Positions 1-7,983 of a stretch of 64,000 bases of DNA are shown here, piece after piece. Origin of the DNA: JACJYE01 sp964432875 (GTDB taxonomy: Bacteria > Bacteroidota > Bacteroidia > Chitinophagales > Saprospiraceae). The stretch covers positions 3,944 to 67,943 of the forward strand of contig CAYSPJ010000011.1 in assembly GCA_964432875.1 (NCBI GenBank), written 5' to 3'. The position numbers and the translations under genes are program-made. The notes below the pieces were generated by a model. It saw only the letters and a list, made by a program, of their open reading frames with translations. It was not told the DNA's origin and made no database searches. Numbering within the stretch: position 1 is the stretch's first letter; each line of letters opens with the position of its first letter.

Positions 1-2
1 CG

Positions 3-542
3 ATCAACTTCGAGATTATTTTCGTGACCGCCTACCAGGAATATGCGGTCAAAGCTTGTGAATATAGCTCTATCGGTTACATCCTCAAGCCCATTGACCC
101 CGATGCGCTTAAAGAAGCGGTGGCCCGCATTCAGCCGCGGCGAGGCTCACAGAACGATCGCCAGCTGGATGTCTTCAACAGCTACTACAACAACCCCAAC
201 GCTTTTACCAAAATGGGCATTTCAGCCCTGGATGGCATCTACTTCGTCAATATCCGGGATATCGTCCGCCTGGAAGCTGAAGACAACTACACCCACATCT
301 ATATGAACAGCGGCGAGCGCATTACGGCTTCCAAAACGATCAAAGCCTATGAGGATCTGCTCGCCCCCCTCAGTTTTTACCGCGTACACAAGCGCCATTT
401 AATCAACCTCAACTACATGCGCAAGTTCGTCAAAGGAGACGGCGGCCATCTCATCATGGATGACAATATGAAAATTGAGGTATCTCGCCGCCGCCGGCCT
501 GCTTTTATGGAACAGATGAAACGCCTGCAGGAAGGTTTATAA
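3..542 (+). CDS. LytTR-family response regulator (5' end outside window)
   Basis: This is the C-terminal part of a two-component response regulator; the open frame runs in from the left edge, so the phospho-acceptor Asp lies outside. The visible part begins with the end of a receiver domain (I-I-F-V-T-A-Y, then the conserved Lys in Y-I-L-K-P-I-D). A LytTR DNA-binding domain follows over about the last 105 residues (V-R-L-E-A-E-D-N-Y-T, then F-Y-R-V-H-K-R-H-L-I-N). LytTR regulators bind promoter repeats as dimers and usually pair with LytS-type kinases such as the one encoded at 1014. The family call is firm; the partner is inferred from proximity, and another kinase may lie upstream. Confidence 0.93.
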   Translation: MNFEIIFVTAYQEYAVKACEYSSIGYILKPIDPDALKEAVARIQPRRGSQNDRQLDVFNSYYNNPNAFTKMGISALDGIYFVNIRDIVRLEAEDNYTHIYMNSGERITASKTIKAYEDLLAPLSFYRVHKRHLINLNYMRKFVKGDGGHLIMDDNMKIEVSRRRRPAFMEQMKRLQEGL

Positions 543-693
543 GCTTTCCCGAACCTGCCGAATGGCTGGCGGTTGCAGGTCCACGCCAAGGCGCTTTGGG
601 TACCCAGGTAAGCCAGCGTAGATGTTGGCAACATTAGAATATCTTTACTTTTATGGATAATAAAAAAATGTAAAGCAGGCGGTTACATTGCTG

Positions 694-727
694 TTTGAAA
701 ACAAAAAACTTGGCTACCTTTACTTTG
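694..727 (+). promoter_or_regulatory. Putative promoter of the GG microprotein
   Basis: A TTTG (694-697) is followed after 23 nt by TACTTTG (721-727), close to the Bacteroidota -33/-7 pattern TTTG / TAnnTTTG but one base short in the -7 box. An overlapping TACCTTTA lies at 715-722. Either would leave an untranslated leader of about 50 nt before the ATG at 785. Confidence 0.45.
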
Positions 728-784
728 TGGAATTAGATGTGATTAAATGAAACCTTTTGAGTCCGTGCACGTAAATTAGAAACT

Positions 785-925
785 ATGGGAAAATCAAAGA
801 AAAATCTCGACGACATCAAGAAGGATATCAAGACGATCAAGAAGGATGATCAGAAGAAGCTCATCGGGGGTAAAGGCAAGAATAAAAACTGGAACAACGG
901 CTGTGGCGGCATAGTGCCTCAATAA
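785..925 (+). CDS. 46-residue microprotein with GG leader-like motif (candidate secreted peptide precursor)
   Basis: This is a small open frame starting at ATG 785 and stopping at TAA 923. The product is very basic and hydrophilic. An amphipathic Lys/Asp/Ile-rich segment (residues 4-26) ends in K-K-L-I-G-G at residues 25-30, and a 16-residue tail follows with Asn/Lys/Gly, one Trp, one Cys (G-C-G-G-I-V-P-Q at the end). The layout resembles double-glycine leader peptides of Bacteroidota natural-product precursors, whose leaders are cut after GG by C39-peptidase transporters. It has its own likely promoter and lies between a LytTR regulator and a TPR histidine kinase. No transporter or maturase gene is visible nearby. 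That it is translated is likely; that it is exported or is a signal is inference. It could also be a small cytoplasmic regulator. Confidence 0.7.
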   Translation: MGKSKKNLDDIKKDIKTIKKDDQKKLIGGKGKNKNWNNGCGGIVPQ

Positions 926-1013
926 GCGGTTCTCAGTATGATATCCTAACTGAATAAGGGCTGTATCTCAAATGCACCGGAGGTATAGCCCTGTTGTATT
1001 TTGAATCATTATT

Positions 1014-2939
1014 ATGGCTACTATTGCGCCCGTATTGCCACCCAGCAGCATCAATGAATTGGAGCATAAGCTCCGGCAGCAGCAAAACCCCTTGCAGCGC
1101 CTCATTACCCTGGATAAGCTGGCCAGCCACTATTGTTATACCAACGTACAGCGGGCAAACGCCTTACTGGCAGAATTGCGCGGCATACTGAATGAGTATG
1201 ACAATCCCGATTTACTGCTGAATTATCATTTCTACGCCGCCACCGTCGAGAACCAGCTTTACCACTTCTCGGAAGCTGAATTCCACTTCCGGCAGACCAT
1301 CGGGCTACTGGAAGATCGCGGTACGGCCAAACAGCAAGCCGAAGCCTATATCGACATCGCCGGGGTCTATATGAACCTCGAGCAGCTGGATACTGCTACC
1401 GACTACCTGAACAAGGCTTACAAGCTCCTGAGGAATTTTCCGGACAAGCGCCTGGAAGCCCGTATCACCTGCCGCGAAGGCTTCCTCAATTTGCACTACA
1501 GCAATTATTCTCGGGCGGTGGAGCTCCTGTTGGAGGCCGATAAGGATATTACCATGCTCGATCAACCTCTGGAGTTGAAAGACTATTACTTCCTCACCCT
1601 CATCCATTCCGGCCTGGGGAAAGTCTATGAGCGCAATGACGACCGGGAGAAAAGCGTGCGGGCCTACCTCAAGGTGGTCAACATGTGCGAGTCCATGGGC
1701 ATCCGTACGCGCCTTTCCTGGCATTATGTCAACGTCGGCATCGGCTACATCGCCCTCAATGACCAGGAGAAAGCCGAGGCTTATTTCCGCAAAGCTATCG
1801 ACATCACCGACGATACCAGCGAATTTGCGCGCGCCAGCGCTTATGCCAACCTGGGCTTCTGTTACTATGAAAAGGGCGCCTATGACGAAGCCCTGCGCCT
1901 GTTCGACCGGGCCGAACATTTTTACAAACAGAAATCAGAGGAGGATTACTACAATTTCTCTATCATCGAATCCTGGCGCGGCCGTTTGTATGCCGAGCTG
2001 GAAAATAAAGACAAAGCGCTGCACCATTTTTCGCAGGCCCTGGAATACGCTCAACTGATTAAAGACTACAAACAACTGGCGGGCATCTGCAAGGATTTCG
2101 CCGGGTTTTATTCCATCCTTGGCGATTTTGAGCATGCCTATAAGTATCAATGCCTACACGGCCGCTATAACGAGCAGTACATCGAGCAAGTAGACAAGCG
2201 CCGGCAAATGGAGCTGGAGGTCAAGTACGAAGCGGAGAAAAAGAAACAGGAGACGGAGCTGCTGCGCCTACAGGCTACCCGTCTGCAGCTCAAAGCGTTG
2301 AGGGCTCAAATGAACCCCCACTTCATGTACAACGCCCTGAATTCCATCCAGAACTACATTACCTCCAATGAAGTCACCTCCGCTGCCAAATACCTGGCTA
2401 AATTTGCGCAGCTCATGCGCCGTAGCCTGGAGTACTCCGATTTGGAAATCATCTCCCTGGAAAAGGAGATCGAATTCCTGGAAGAATACCTGCACCTCAA
2501 CGAAAAGCTTCGCTTTGAGAACCGCCTGAACTACGAAATCATCATCGACGAGGAAATTGAGGAAGACATCCTGGGCGTGCCCACTATGATTATCCAGCCT
2601 TATGTTGAGAATGCCATCGAACATGGCCTGCGCACGAAAAAAGACGGGCTGATCCGCGTGCTCTTTTTCCTCTACGACGAAGACACCATCCTGTGTGTGG
2701 TGGAAGATAACGGCATCGGGCGCGAAAAAGCCCACCAGCTCCGCCTCCAAGACCCACAGTACCAGAACCACCGCTCCCGAGGCACCAGCATCACCGAAGA
2801 ACGCCTGGAGATCCTGCGCAACTCCAAGGGGAAAGAGCCTTTCGTCAAAACCATCGACCTGAAGGATGAGCAGACTGGCGAAGCATCGGGCACTCGCGTC
2901 GAGATCATGATTCCGGTTATGGAAATCCAGATGAAGTAG
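1014..2939 (+). CDS. Soluble TPR-containing LytS-type sensor histidine kinase
   Basis: 641 residues with no signal peptide and no membrane segment, so it is predicted cytoplasmic. Residues about 30-390 are tetratricopeptide-like helical repeats. Residues about 395-430 form a charged coiled coil. The His_kinase (LytS/YpdA) dimerisation-phosphorylation box is Q-M-N-P-H-F-M-Y-N at 432-440 with His436 as acceptor. The HATPase domain shows P-Y-V-E-N-A-I-E-H-G (N box, 529-538) and D-N-G-I-G (565-569). It should phosphorylate a LytTR regulator, most simply the one at 3-542. TPR sensors in other phyla (RRNPP proteins) bind peptides, which makes the microprotein at 785 a possible ligand or partner; this link is inference. 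The ATG at 1014 is the first in frame and sits 88 nt after the microprotein. Confidence 0.93.
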   Translation: MATIAPVLPPSSINELEHKLRQQQNPLQRLITLDKLASHYCYTNVQRANALLAELRGILNEYDNPDLLLNYHFYAATVENQLYHFSEAEFHFRQTIGLLEDRGTAKQQAEAYIDIAGVYMNLEQLDTATDYLNKAYKLLRNFPDKRLEARITCREGFLNLHYSNYSRAVELLLEADKDITMLDQPLELKDYYFLTLIHSGLGKVYERNDDREKSVRAYLKVVNMCESMGIRTRLSWHYVNVGIGYIALNDQEKAEAYFRKAIDITDDTSEFARASAYANLGFCYYEKGAYDEALRLFDRAEHFYKQKSEEDYYNFSIIESWRGRLYAELENKDKALHHFSQALEYAQLIKDYKQLAGICKDFAGFYSILGDFEHAYKYQCLHGRYNEQYIEQVDKRRQMELEVKYEAEKKKQETELLRLQATRLQLKALRAQMNPHFMYNALNSIQNYITSNEVTSAAKYLAKFAQLMRRSLEYSDLEIISLEKEIEFLEEYLHLNEKLRFENRLNYEIIIDEEIEEDILGVPTMIIQPYVENAIEHGLRTKKDGLIRVLFFLYDEDTILCVVEDNGIGREKAHQLRLQDPQYQNHRSRGTSITEERLEILRNSKGKEPFVKTIDLKDEQTGEASGTRVEIMIPVMEIQMK

Positions 2940-3052
2940 GCTTTTTTCATGCCCAGCGCCGTTTCCTAAACTATTGCCGCCATTCCCTTCTTTTATCCGG
3001 CCATACGGTGGTTGTGCCGGGTTTGTTATTTTTTCGTGTCGTATCTTGTGCC

Positions 3053-3115
3053 AAGTTTTCTCATAGTATGTTTGTTTGAACCTCCTGCACTGTCCTTTGG
3101 TGCAGGTTTTTTTTT
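3053..3115 (+). ncRNA. Small RNA candidate 1 of a tandem pair (or terminator leader)
   Basis: A short transcription unit is predicted: -33 TTTG at 3022-3025, -7-like TATCTTG at 3042-3048, then a 22-nt segment (3054-3075). A strong intrinsic terminator follows: arms 3084-3090 and 3100-3106, loop of nine, then nine T. The 22-nt segment is identical to 3292-3313, which has the same position relative to a promoter and a terminator. The expected RNA is about 62 nt. The only start codon in it (3068) opens a three-codon frame, so it does not look coding. The hairpin may also end transcription from the kinase gene. Confidence 0.5.
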
Positions 3116-3290
3116 GCCCTCAAGTATCGCCCTTAGCACAAGTTAAAGACAGCGCCTCGAAAGCAGATCCCGTTTCTGCCCCTTTGCTTCCATACCTTTT
3201 TCCTGCGCATTTGCACCGCATCCTTTGGATATCGCCCCGCATCGTAATTCCTGTTTTTAAAAGAAGAAGATGTTTCTACCTTTGAAGCTG

Positions 3291-3357
3291 TAGTTTTCTC
3301 ATAGTATGTTTGTACTCCTTCATCCGAACAGCCTCCCCTGATGAAGGAGTTTTTTAT
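3291..3357 (+). ncRNA. Small RNA candidate 2 of a tandem pair
   Basis: A perfect -7 box TACCTTTG (3277-3284) precedes the 22-nt segment (3292-3313) shared with candidate 1. A terminator of unrelated sequence follows: arms 3314-3324 and 3340-3350, 11 perfect pairs, then a T run. The predicted RNA is about 65 nt, starting within a base or two of the shared segment. The T run is only on the + side, so this is not the terminator of the convergent caspase gene. The ATG inside the shared segment would give an 11-codon frame; I regard this as incidental but cannot exclude it. Confidence 0.5.
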
Positions 3358-3378
3358 TTAGGGGCTCTTGCCTCTGCC

Positions 3379-6300
3379 TTACTGCTGCTTCATCATGGCA
3401 TAAAGCGCTTCTACTCCCTCTTCATCTTCAAAATAATTCAAATGGTGGCAGGCTACCTCTTGGATAACCGGCTGCCGCGATGTGGGCACGGCGGCGATGC
3501 TGGCCAGGCTCACGGCGATGTCGTTTTCCTCCTGGCCGTAGAAAGCACTGGCGCCCAGGCGGAGCAGCTTATCCATCAGTTTAGCGGCACTTTCGTTTTT
3601 AGCCAGGTATCCGCTCAGCTTGCCAGCTACGATGAAGTAAGGCAGGCCAGGGGCGGAGCTGCTATTGAGCTTTTGCAGGAAGGGGCTGCTCTCGTCCATT
3701 TGCGCCAGGGTGGCCGTCACCAGTTTCGAGTGGTTGAGGATAGCAAGGGCCGTGGCGGCACCGGCTAGGCCCAAAGGCGAATTGACGGCGAAGCCCAGCA
3801 GCACGCCGGCATAGTCGCGGTACTTGGTGATTTTGGCGATAGCAGAGCCGCCATTGGGCGTGCCGGCCAAGATTAGCCGCGTTACCAACTTGCGGCCATC
3901 GAGCTGCTCGATAAAGTAGCGGGAGATCAAGCCGCCCATCGAGTGGGCAAGGATGGTGAGCTTTTTGCCGCTGCCTTCCGCAAAGCCAGCTTCCTTTAGC
4001 ATTTCCGACAGCCGCAGGGCCGTATCCTCGATGGGCGTATTGAGGTTTTCATAGTCGAAAGTCAGCACCAGGTCGTAGCGCTTTTCGTCATAGGCCTGGC
4101 GCATACACTCTGCCATGTCTTTGGTGTCTCCGATAATGCCGTGAAGCAGCAGCAAAATATTATCGGCGGCGGCCACTTTTTCCTTCAGCCCATCCTCCCG
4201 GCGCTCGCTTTGCTCACTGCTGAAGTCCACCCAGCGGAGGAACTGCACGCCTTTCTTTTGCAGCACCAGCTTCAGGAAACAAAGCTTTAAGGCTTTGCCC
4301 AGGCTGCGGCGGCGGCTATCTTCCAGCTTATCGGGCAATTGAGAAATCTGTACCAGGGCTTTGCCATTATCCAGCCGTTGTACGGAGCCGATTGGCAGCA
4401 GGTGTTCACCGTCGAAGGTCATCGGCAGCAGCATATCTTCGGCCCCTTCCTTTTGCTGGAGGTGGGCGTCGATTTCGATTTCCAGGGGGTGTTCCGCCAG
4501 GTCAGCTTCATTAGCCAGGTCGGTCAGCTCGAGCATATTGGCGGCGGGGCTGGTGCTGCGGGAGCTGTCGCCAAAGCGCAATAACTCTGCGCTGGCACCT
4601 TTGGCCAGGTCAGCAATGACGGCCATGGGCTCGATGCTGCGGCTGCCTGCATAAGCCGAGCTCAGGCCAAGGCCAGCGCGGAAGCTAGGGTGGGGGAGCA
4701 CCGTGATGGCCCCATCAGCTAGAGGGACTGCCCGGTCTCCTACGCTGGCCTGCCGCGCCACGCATTTCACCTTCATGGTGAAGGCGTACCAGTCGTTGGC
4801 ATCTTCCTCCTCCGCCATTTCATCATCAAAGTCAGCTATACCTCTATCGGCGAGCAAGCCCGCCCCTTTTTCCATGCCCCGCGTGACCCAAAACGAGACG
4901 GTCTCCCCGACTTTAATGCCTTGCTGTGCCAGCGATTCCAGATTGATCGGCCGGCTGCTGACAAACATCTTGAGCAGGTCGGTCTCTTCGTTTTTCCCGT
5001 TCAGGGTAAAAGATAAAGGGTTGCCTTTAGGCGTCCTTTCCCAGGCGATGACCGTACTGCCAGGAGGGACTTCTTCATTGAAGCCTACCGAGAAGAGGGC
5101 GTAGTTGGAAGCGCCGTAGAAGATAGCGCAATGCCGGGGGCGGCTCGGGTGGTTGTTGCGCACTTCCAGGCGGAAAGTTACCTTTTGCTCCTTTCCATTG
5201 GTAGAAAGGATGTCGATTATCACTTCTTTATCCGCTGTTTTACGCAGCACCTGGCCTTGGTCGTCTAGTTCTACCAGCAACAACTCAACCTCCGAAGGCG
5301 GCATCTTGCTGGCGGGGTTGTCCAGCCCCAGCGTTTTTTCCCAGCGTGCGATGTGCTCCATTTTTTCAAAAGCATCAGGGAGCATTTTGTCCCAGTCATT
5401 GCCTTCCACCGTGCGTAGGCGCAGGCCGTCGGCCGTGCGCAGAAGCTGGATGTCCTGTTGGCCGATGCGCAGGCAATAGGCGGCGTGAGGCGCTTCTTCA
5501 GCCAAGCTGAAGTAGAGCGGCTTAAAAGCAGCCAGCGCCTGTTGCGCCTGAGCGGTTTGGGCGGGCGGGCCTTCCAGGCGCACCAGCATTGGCGCGGCTG
5601 GCAAGCTGATGAGCCGGGCCTCGTAAGTTTTGGCCGGATCTCCGGCAAAATCCAGGCGTACGGTGCTTTCTTGGACCCCGGTTGAAGTGGTCTCGGCATG
5701 GCCCAGTACCTCCCCATTATCCAACACCTCAAAGCCAGAGGGCCGTTCGGCGCTGGCGGGCAGGCCGTGCATGGCACCACAATTGGCTTGCCATTTGCCG
5801 TCCAGGAAATAAATTTTCACTGGAGCGCCGGCGCTGGCGCCGCCCAGGCCCAGAAAGCCATCGTACCCATTGAAATAACCATAAGCCTCAAACTGGGGAT
5901 GCTGCCGGTCGGTTACCTGCGCCATCTTCAGGCGGCACTGGGTGAAGAGGTCGGCATAACTGAGCTGCCCCCCGGCAGCTTGCAGGATGTGGGCGAGCTG
6001 AGTGGAAAAAAGGCCTTGCTTGTTGGCGGTTTCCCAGGCTTTTTCCCGGCGGCCGCAGGCGGCCAGGAGGATGTGGCGGCTGTTGGGCAAGTAAAACCCT
6101 TCGCCGCCAGGGAACCTTTGGCTAAAGGTGCCGTCCAGGTAGCTTTCCCAGGAGCGGGGTTGGGTCTTGTCAGAGGTTTGCCGTGCCTTGCCCAGGGTAA
6201 AGTCTTCCAGCGCCCGGGTGCCGGAGCCGGAGTGGCAGCAATCCAACACCACCACCACTTGCGCCCCCTTGCGGGCGAGCGGCTCGATGAGCCAGGCCAG

Positions 6301-6672
6301 CTCCTTGTCAGCCAAATCTAACCCGCCGGGCCTTCGGCTGTCGTAGCAGACCAGGGTCTCTTGTAGCCCCTCCGGGAAGTAGCGCAAAAATTCCGGGGCT
6401 GCTGGCTCGCGGCTGCCGTGGCCGCTATAGGCAAAAAGCACGATGTCGCCTTCCCCAGCCTGCCCCAGGTGGGCAGGCCCAAAAGCCCGGACAATCTCAG
6501 CATAGGTGGCTTGTTCGTCAAGCAGTACATGGGGAGCATGCCGCCCTTGGAAATGGCTTTCCAAAAAATCGTACATGCCGCGCACATCGTTCGCGCAGCC
6601 AGACAATGCCGGCACTGCCGACTGTGGATGGTAGTGGTTGATACCGACTAAGAGGGAAAAGAGCTTGCTCAT
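3379..6672 (-). CDS. Caspase-like protease fused to a C-terminal alpha/beta hydrolase
   Basis: 1097 residues from the ATG at 6672, which is chosen because the protein then begins directly with the caspase core (M-S-K-L-F-S-L-L-V-G-I-N). Residues 1-280 form a peptidase C14 p20-like domain with catalytic His in Y-S-G-H-G-S (His85) and Cys in D-C-C-H-S-G (Cys146). The middle (about 290-830) is beta-rich and not assigned with certainty. From about 850 an alpha/beta hydrolase follows: L-L-L-L-H-G-I-I-G-D, nucleophile elbow A-H-S-M-G-G (Ser about 911), a likely Asp near 1051 and H-H near 1076. No signal peptide is seen, so it is probably cytoplasmic. Bacterial caspases often act as proteolytic switches; here the lipase-like domain may be the effector, or both may be enzymes acting on envelope substrates. 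A -7-like TATCTTG on the minus strand lies at 6720-6726. Function beyond the two folds is not known. Confidence 0.88.
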   Translation of the reverse strand: MSKLFSLLVGINHYHPQSAVPALSGCANDVRGMYDFLESHFQGRHAPHVLLDEQATYAEIVRAFGPAHLGQAGEGDIVLFAYSGHGSREPAAPEFLRYFPEGLQETLVCYDSRRPGGLDLADKELAWLIEPLARKGAQVVVVLDCCHSGSGTRALEDFTLGKARQTSDKTQPRSWESYLDGTFSQRFPGGEGFYLPNSRHILLAACGRREKAWETANKQGLFSTQLAHILQAAGGQLSYADLFTQCRLKMAQVTDRQHPQFEAYGYFNGYDGFLGLGGASAGAPVKIYFLDGKWQANCGAMHGLPASAERPSGFEVLDNGEVLGHAETTSTGVQESTVRLDFAGDPAKTYEARLISLPAAPMLVRLEGPPAQTAQAQQALAAFKPLYFSLAEEAPHAAYCLRIGQQDIQLLRTADGLRLRTVEGNDWDKMLPDAFEKMEHIARWEKTLGLDNPASKMPPSEVELLLVELDDQGQVLRKTADKEVIIDILSTNGKEQKVTFRLEVRNNHPSRPRHCAIFYGASNYALFSVGFNEEVPPGSTVIAWERTPKGNPLSFTLNGKNEETDLLKMFVSSRPINLESLAQQGIKVGETVSFWVTRGMEKGAGLLADRGIADFDDEMAEEEDANDWYAFTMKVKCVARQASVGDRAVPLADGAITVLPHPSFRAGLGLSSAYAGSRSIEPMAVIADLAKGASAELLRFGDSSRSTSPAANMLELTDLANEADLAEHPLEIEIDAHLQQKEGAEDMLLPMTFDGEHLLPIGSVQRLDNGKALVQISQLPDKLEDSRRRSLGKALKLCFLKLVLQKKGVQFLRWVDFSSEQSERREDGLKEKVAAADNILLLLHGIIGDTKDMAECMRQAYDEKRYDLVLTFDYENLNTPIEDTALRLSEMLKEAGFAEGSGKKLTILAHSMGGLISRYFIEQLDGRKLVTRLILAGTPNGGSAIAKITKYRDYAGVLLGFAVNSPLGLAGAATALAILNHSKLVTATLAQMDESSPFLQKLNSSSAPGLPYFIVAGKLSGYLAKNESAAKLMDKLLRLGASAFYGQEENDIAVSLASIAAVPTSRQPVIQEVACHHLNYFEDEEGVEALYAMMKQQ

Positions 6673-7012
6673 CTGGGTCGTTGTTTTAGGTTTTGCTGCA
6701 GCCTGAGAGGCTGCCCTGCAAGATAATGCAGAATTAGCGATTGGACAATAAACCAACTTGATTTTATGCAAAAAGCTGCAAAACCCTGGATTAACGGGCC
6801 AAGGGGGGCTGATGAGGCCCCGCTTCCTTGGAGTGGCACAGCGTTTCGAACATGATGGTGGGCGCTATAAATTTTGGGGCGGCGTCTGTCTCAAATCGAG
6901 AAAGGCGACATCCCGTCTGAACGCAGCGAAGCGCTTTTTTAAAAAATTGGAAAAAAAGTGAAAGAAAACGCAAGCGGCTGCGTAACACCAACGAGACAAA
7001 AAAAAACAAACC
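6673..7012. other. Divergent intergenic region, no gene seen
   Basis: These 340 bases separate the caspase gene (minus) from the DUF2202 gene (plus) and must hold both promoters; only the TATCTTG on the minus strand (6720-6726) is recognisable. Around 6886-6935 there is a stretch (containing GCGACATCCCG) that resembles parts of the intergenic regions at 9521-9590 (inverted) and 26430-26480, suggesting a degenerate dispersed repeat. Confidence 0.4.
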
Positions 7013-7873
7013 ATGAAAAAGCAAATCATTAAATTGTTGAGCAGCCTGATCGTGCTGATGAGCATACCGCTCCTCTTTGCGCAATGTGAATCAGGCGCAG
7101 CGACCGCTTCCGGGCTGATCGCTGAAACTACCCCTGACCTGGAAGAAAGGGGCATGCTGGGCAATGGGCCCGCCGCCAATTGCAGTATCCTGCAAAACAA
7201 TTATCCGCAGGAAGCGCTCTCGGATAAAGAAAACGAGTATCTGCTCTTCATGAGGGAAGAAGAGAAAATGGCGCGCGATGTCTATCAGGCCTTATACGGC
7301 AAATGGAATGTGCCGGTATTCAAGAACATCGCGCAAGCCGAGCAGCGCCACATGGATGCCGTCGGGGCCCTGATTGCCAAGTACGAACTCACCGACCCGG
7401 TAGGCGACCTTGGTCCTGGCTTTTTTCAAAACAGCGCCCTCCAATCCTTGTACGCTGAATTGACAGCCCGCGGCATGGAAAATCTGGAATCTGCCTATGC
7501 CGTCGGTGCTAAAATCGAAGATTTGGACCTCAACGATCTGATGGGCGCCCTGGCTGACCCGGAGGTGGACAATGCCGACATTAAAGCGGTATTTAATGCC
7601 TTGGTGAAGGGGTCGCGCAATCACCTGCGGGCTTTTACCGGGCAGCTCGAACGCCTCGGATCGCCTTATCAACCCGAGTTTATCAGCTCTGACCTTTACC
7701 TCGAAATCACCCAAAGCTCCTGGGAAGCAGGTGGATGTATTTGTGGGGCAGGCCCTGCAAACCAGGCTGGCAGCCGCCCACGCTGGCGCAACCGCAAGTC
7801 CGAGTGCCCTGCCTGCACCCCAGCATGTGACCCGCCTGCTACGGGCAGAGGCAGGCGCAACCGCGGAAACTGA
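7013..7873 (+). CDS. Secreted DUF2202 (ferritin-like) protein
   Basis: 286 residues. Residues 1-24 are a signal peptide followed by Cys25 (L-L-F-A-Q-C); the residue before the Cys is Gln, so a lipoprotein is uncertain. A DUF2202 domain spans about 65-230, with the family's helical acidic motif around Glu82-84 (R-E-E-E-K-M-A-R-D-V), E-Q-R-H (Glu110, His113) and S-R-N-H near 203. DUF2202 proteins have a ferritin-like four-helix fold, and the conserved Glu/His residues suggest metal binding; the biological role is not established. The last 50 residues are Cys/Arg/Gly/Pro-rich and poorly conserved in appearance. A terminator follows at 7904, separating it from the sigma-factor operon. Confidence 0.8.
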   Translation: MKKQIIKLLSSLIVLMSIPLLFAQCESGAATASGLIAETTPDLEERGMLGNGPAANCSILQNNYPQEALSDKENEYLLFMREEEKMARDVYQALYGKWNVPVFKNIAQAEQRHMDAVGALIAKYELTDPVGDLGPGFFQNSALQSLYAELTARGMENLESAYAVGAKIEDLDLNDLMGALADPEVDNADIKAVFNALVKGSRNHLRAFTGQLERLGSPYQPEFISSDLYLEITQSSWEAGGCICGAGPANQAGSRPRWRNRKSECPACTPACDPPATGRGRRNRGN

Positions 7874-7903
7874 AGCCTGAACCGTAATGCCTTTTGAAAA
7901 AAG

Positions 7904-7945
7904 ACCTGGGATATAGAGGCGCTTCGCTATATTCCAGGTATTTTT
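7904..7945 (+). terminator. Intrinsic terminator after the DUF2202 gene
   Basis: Arms 7904-7916 and 7927-7939 pair over 13 bases with one G-T pair, followed by a run of five T. It lies between the DUF2202 gene and the sigma factor. This argues against any sigma-factor start upstream of 7984. Confidence 0.8.
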
Positions 7946-7983
7946 GTAAGTGCCATCTCCTTCAATCCGAAACGGAGCCGCCC

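Noticed and set aside
3076..3285. Possible 69-codon gene after the kinase
   Set aside because: It spans a terminator hairpin and a promoter box, lacks family features and begins with a non-ATG or weak start; the region is better explained by two short RNAs.
5698..6321. 207-codon open frame opposite the caspase domain
   Set aside because: It is antisense to the catalytic His/Cys region, which fixes the coding strand.
7894..7983. Longer N-terminus for the ECF sigma factor
   Set aside because: The upstream ATG precedes a terminator hairpin at 7904-7945, and the added residues do not resemble a sigma factor.
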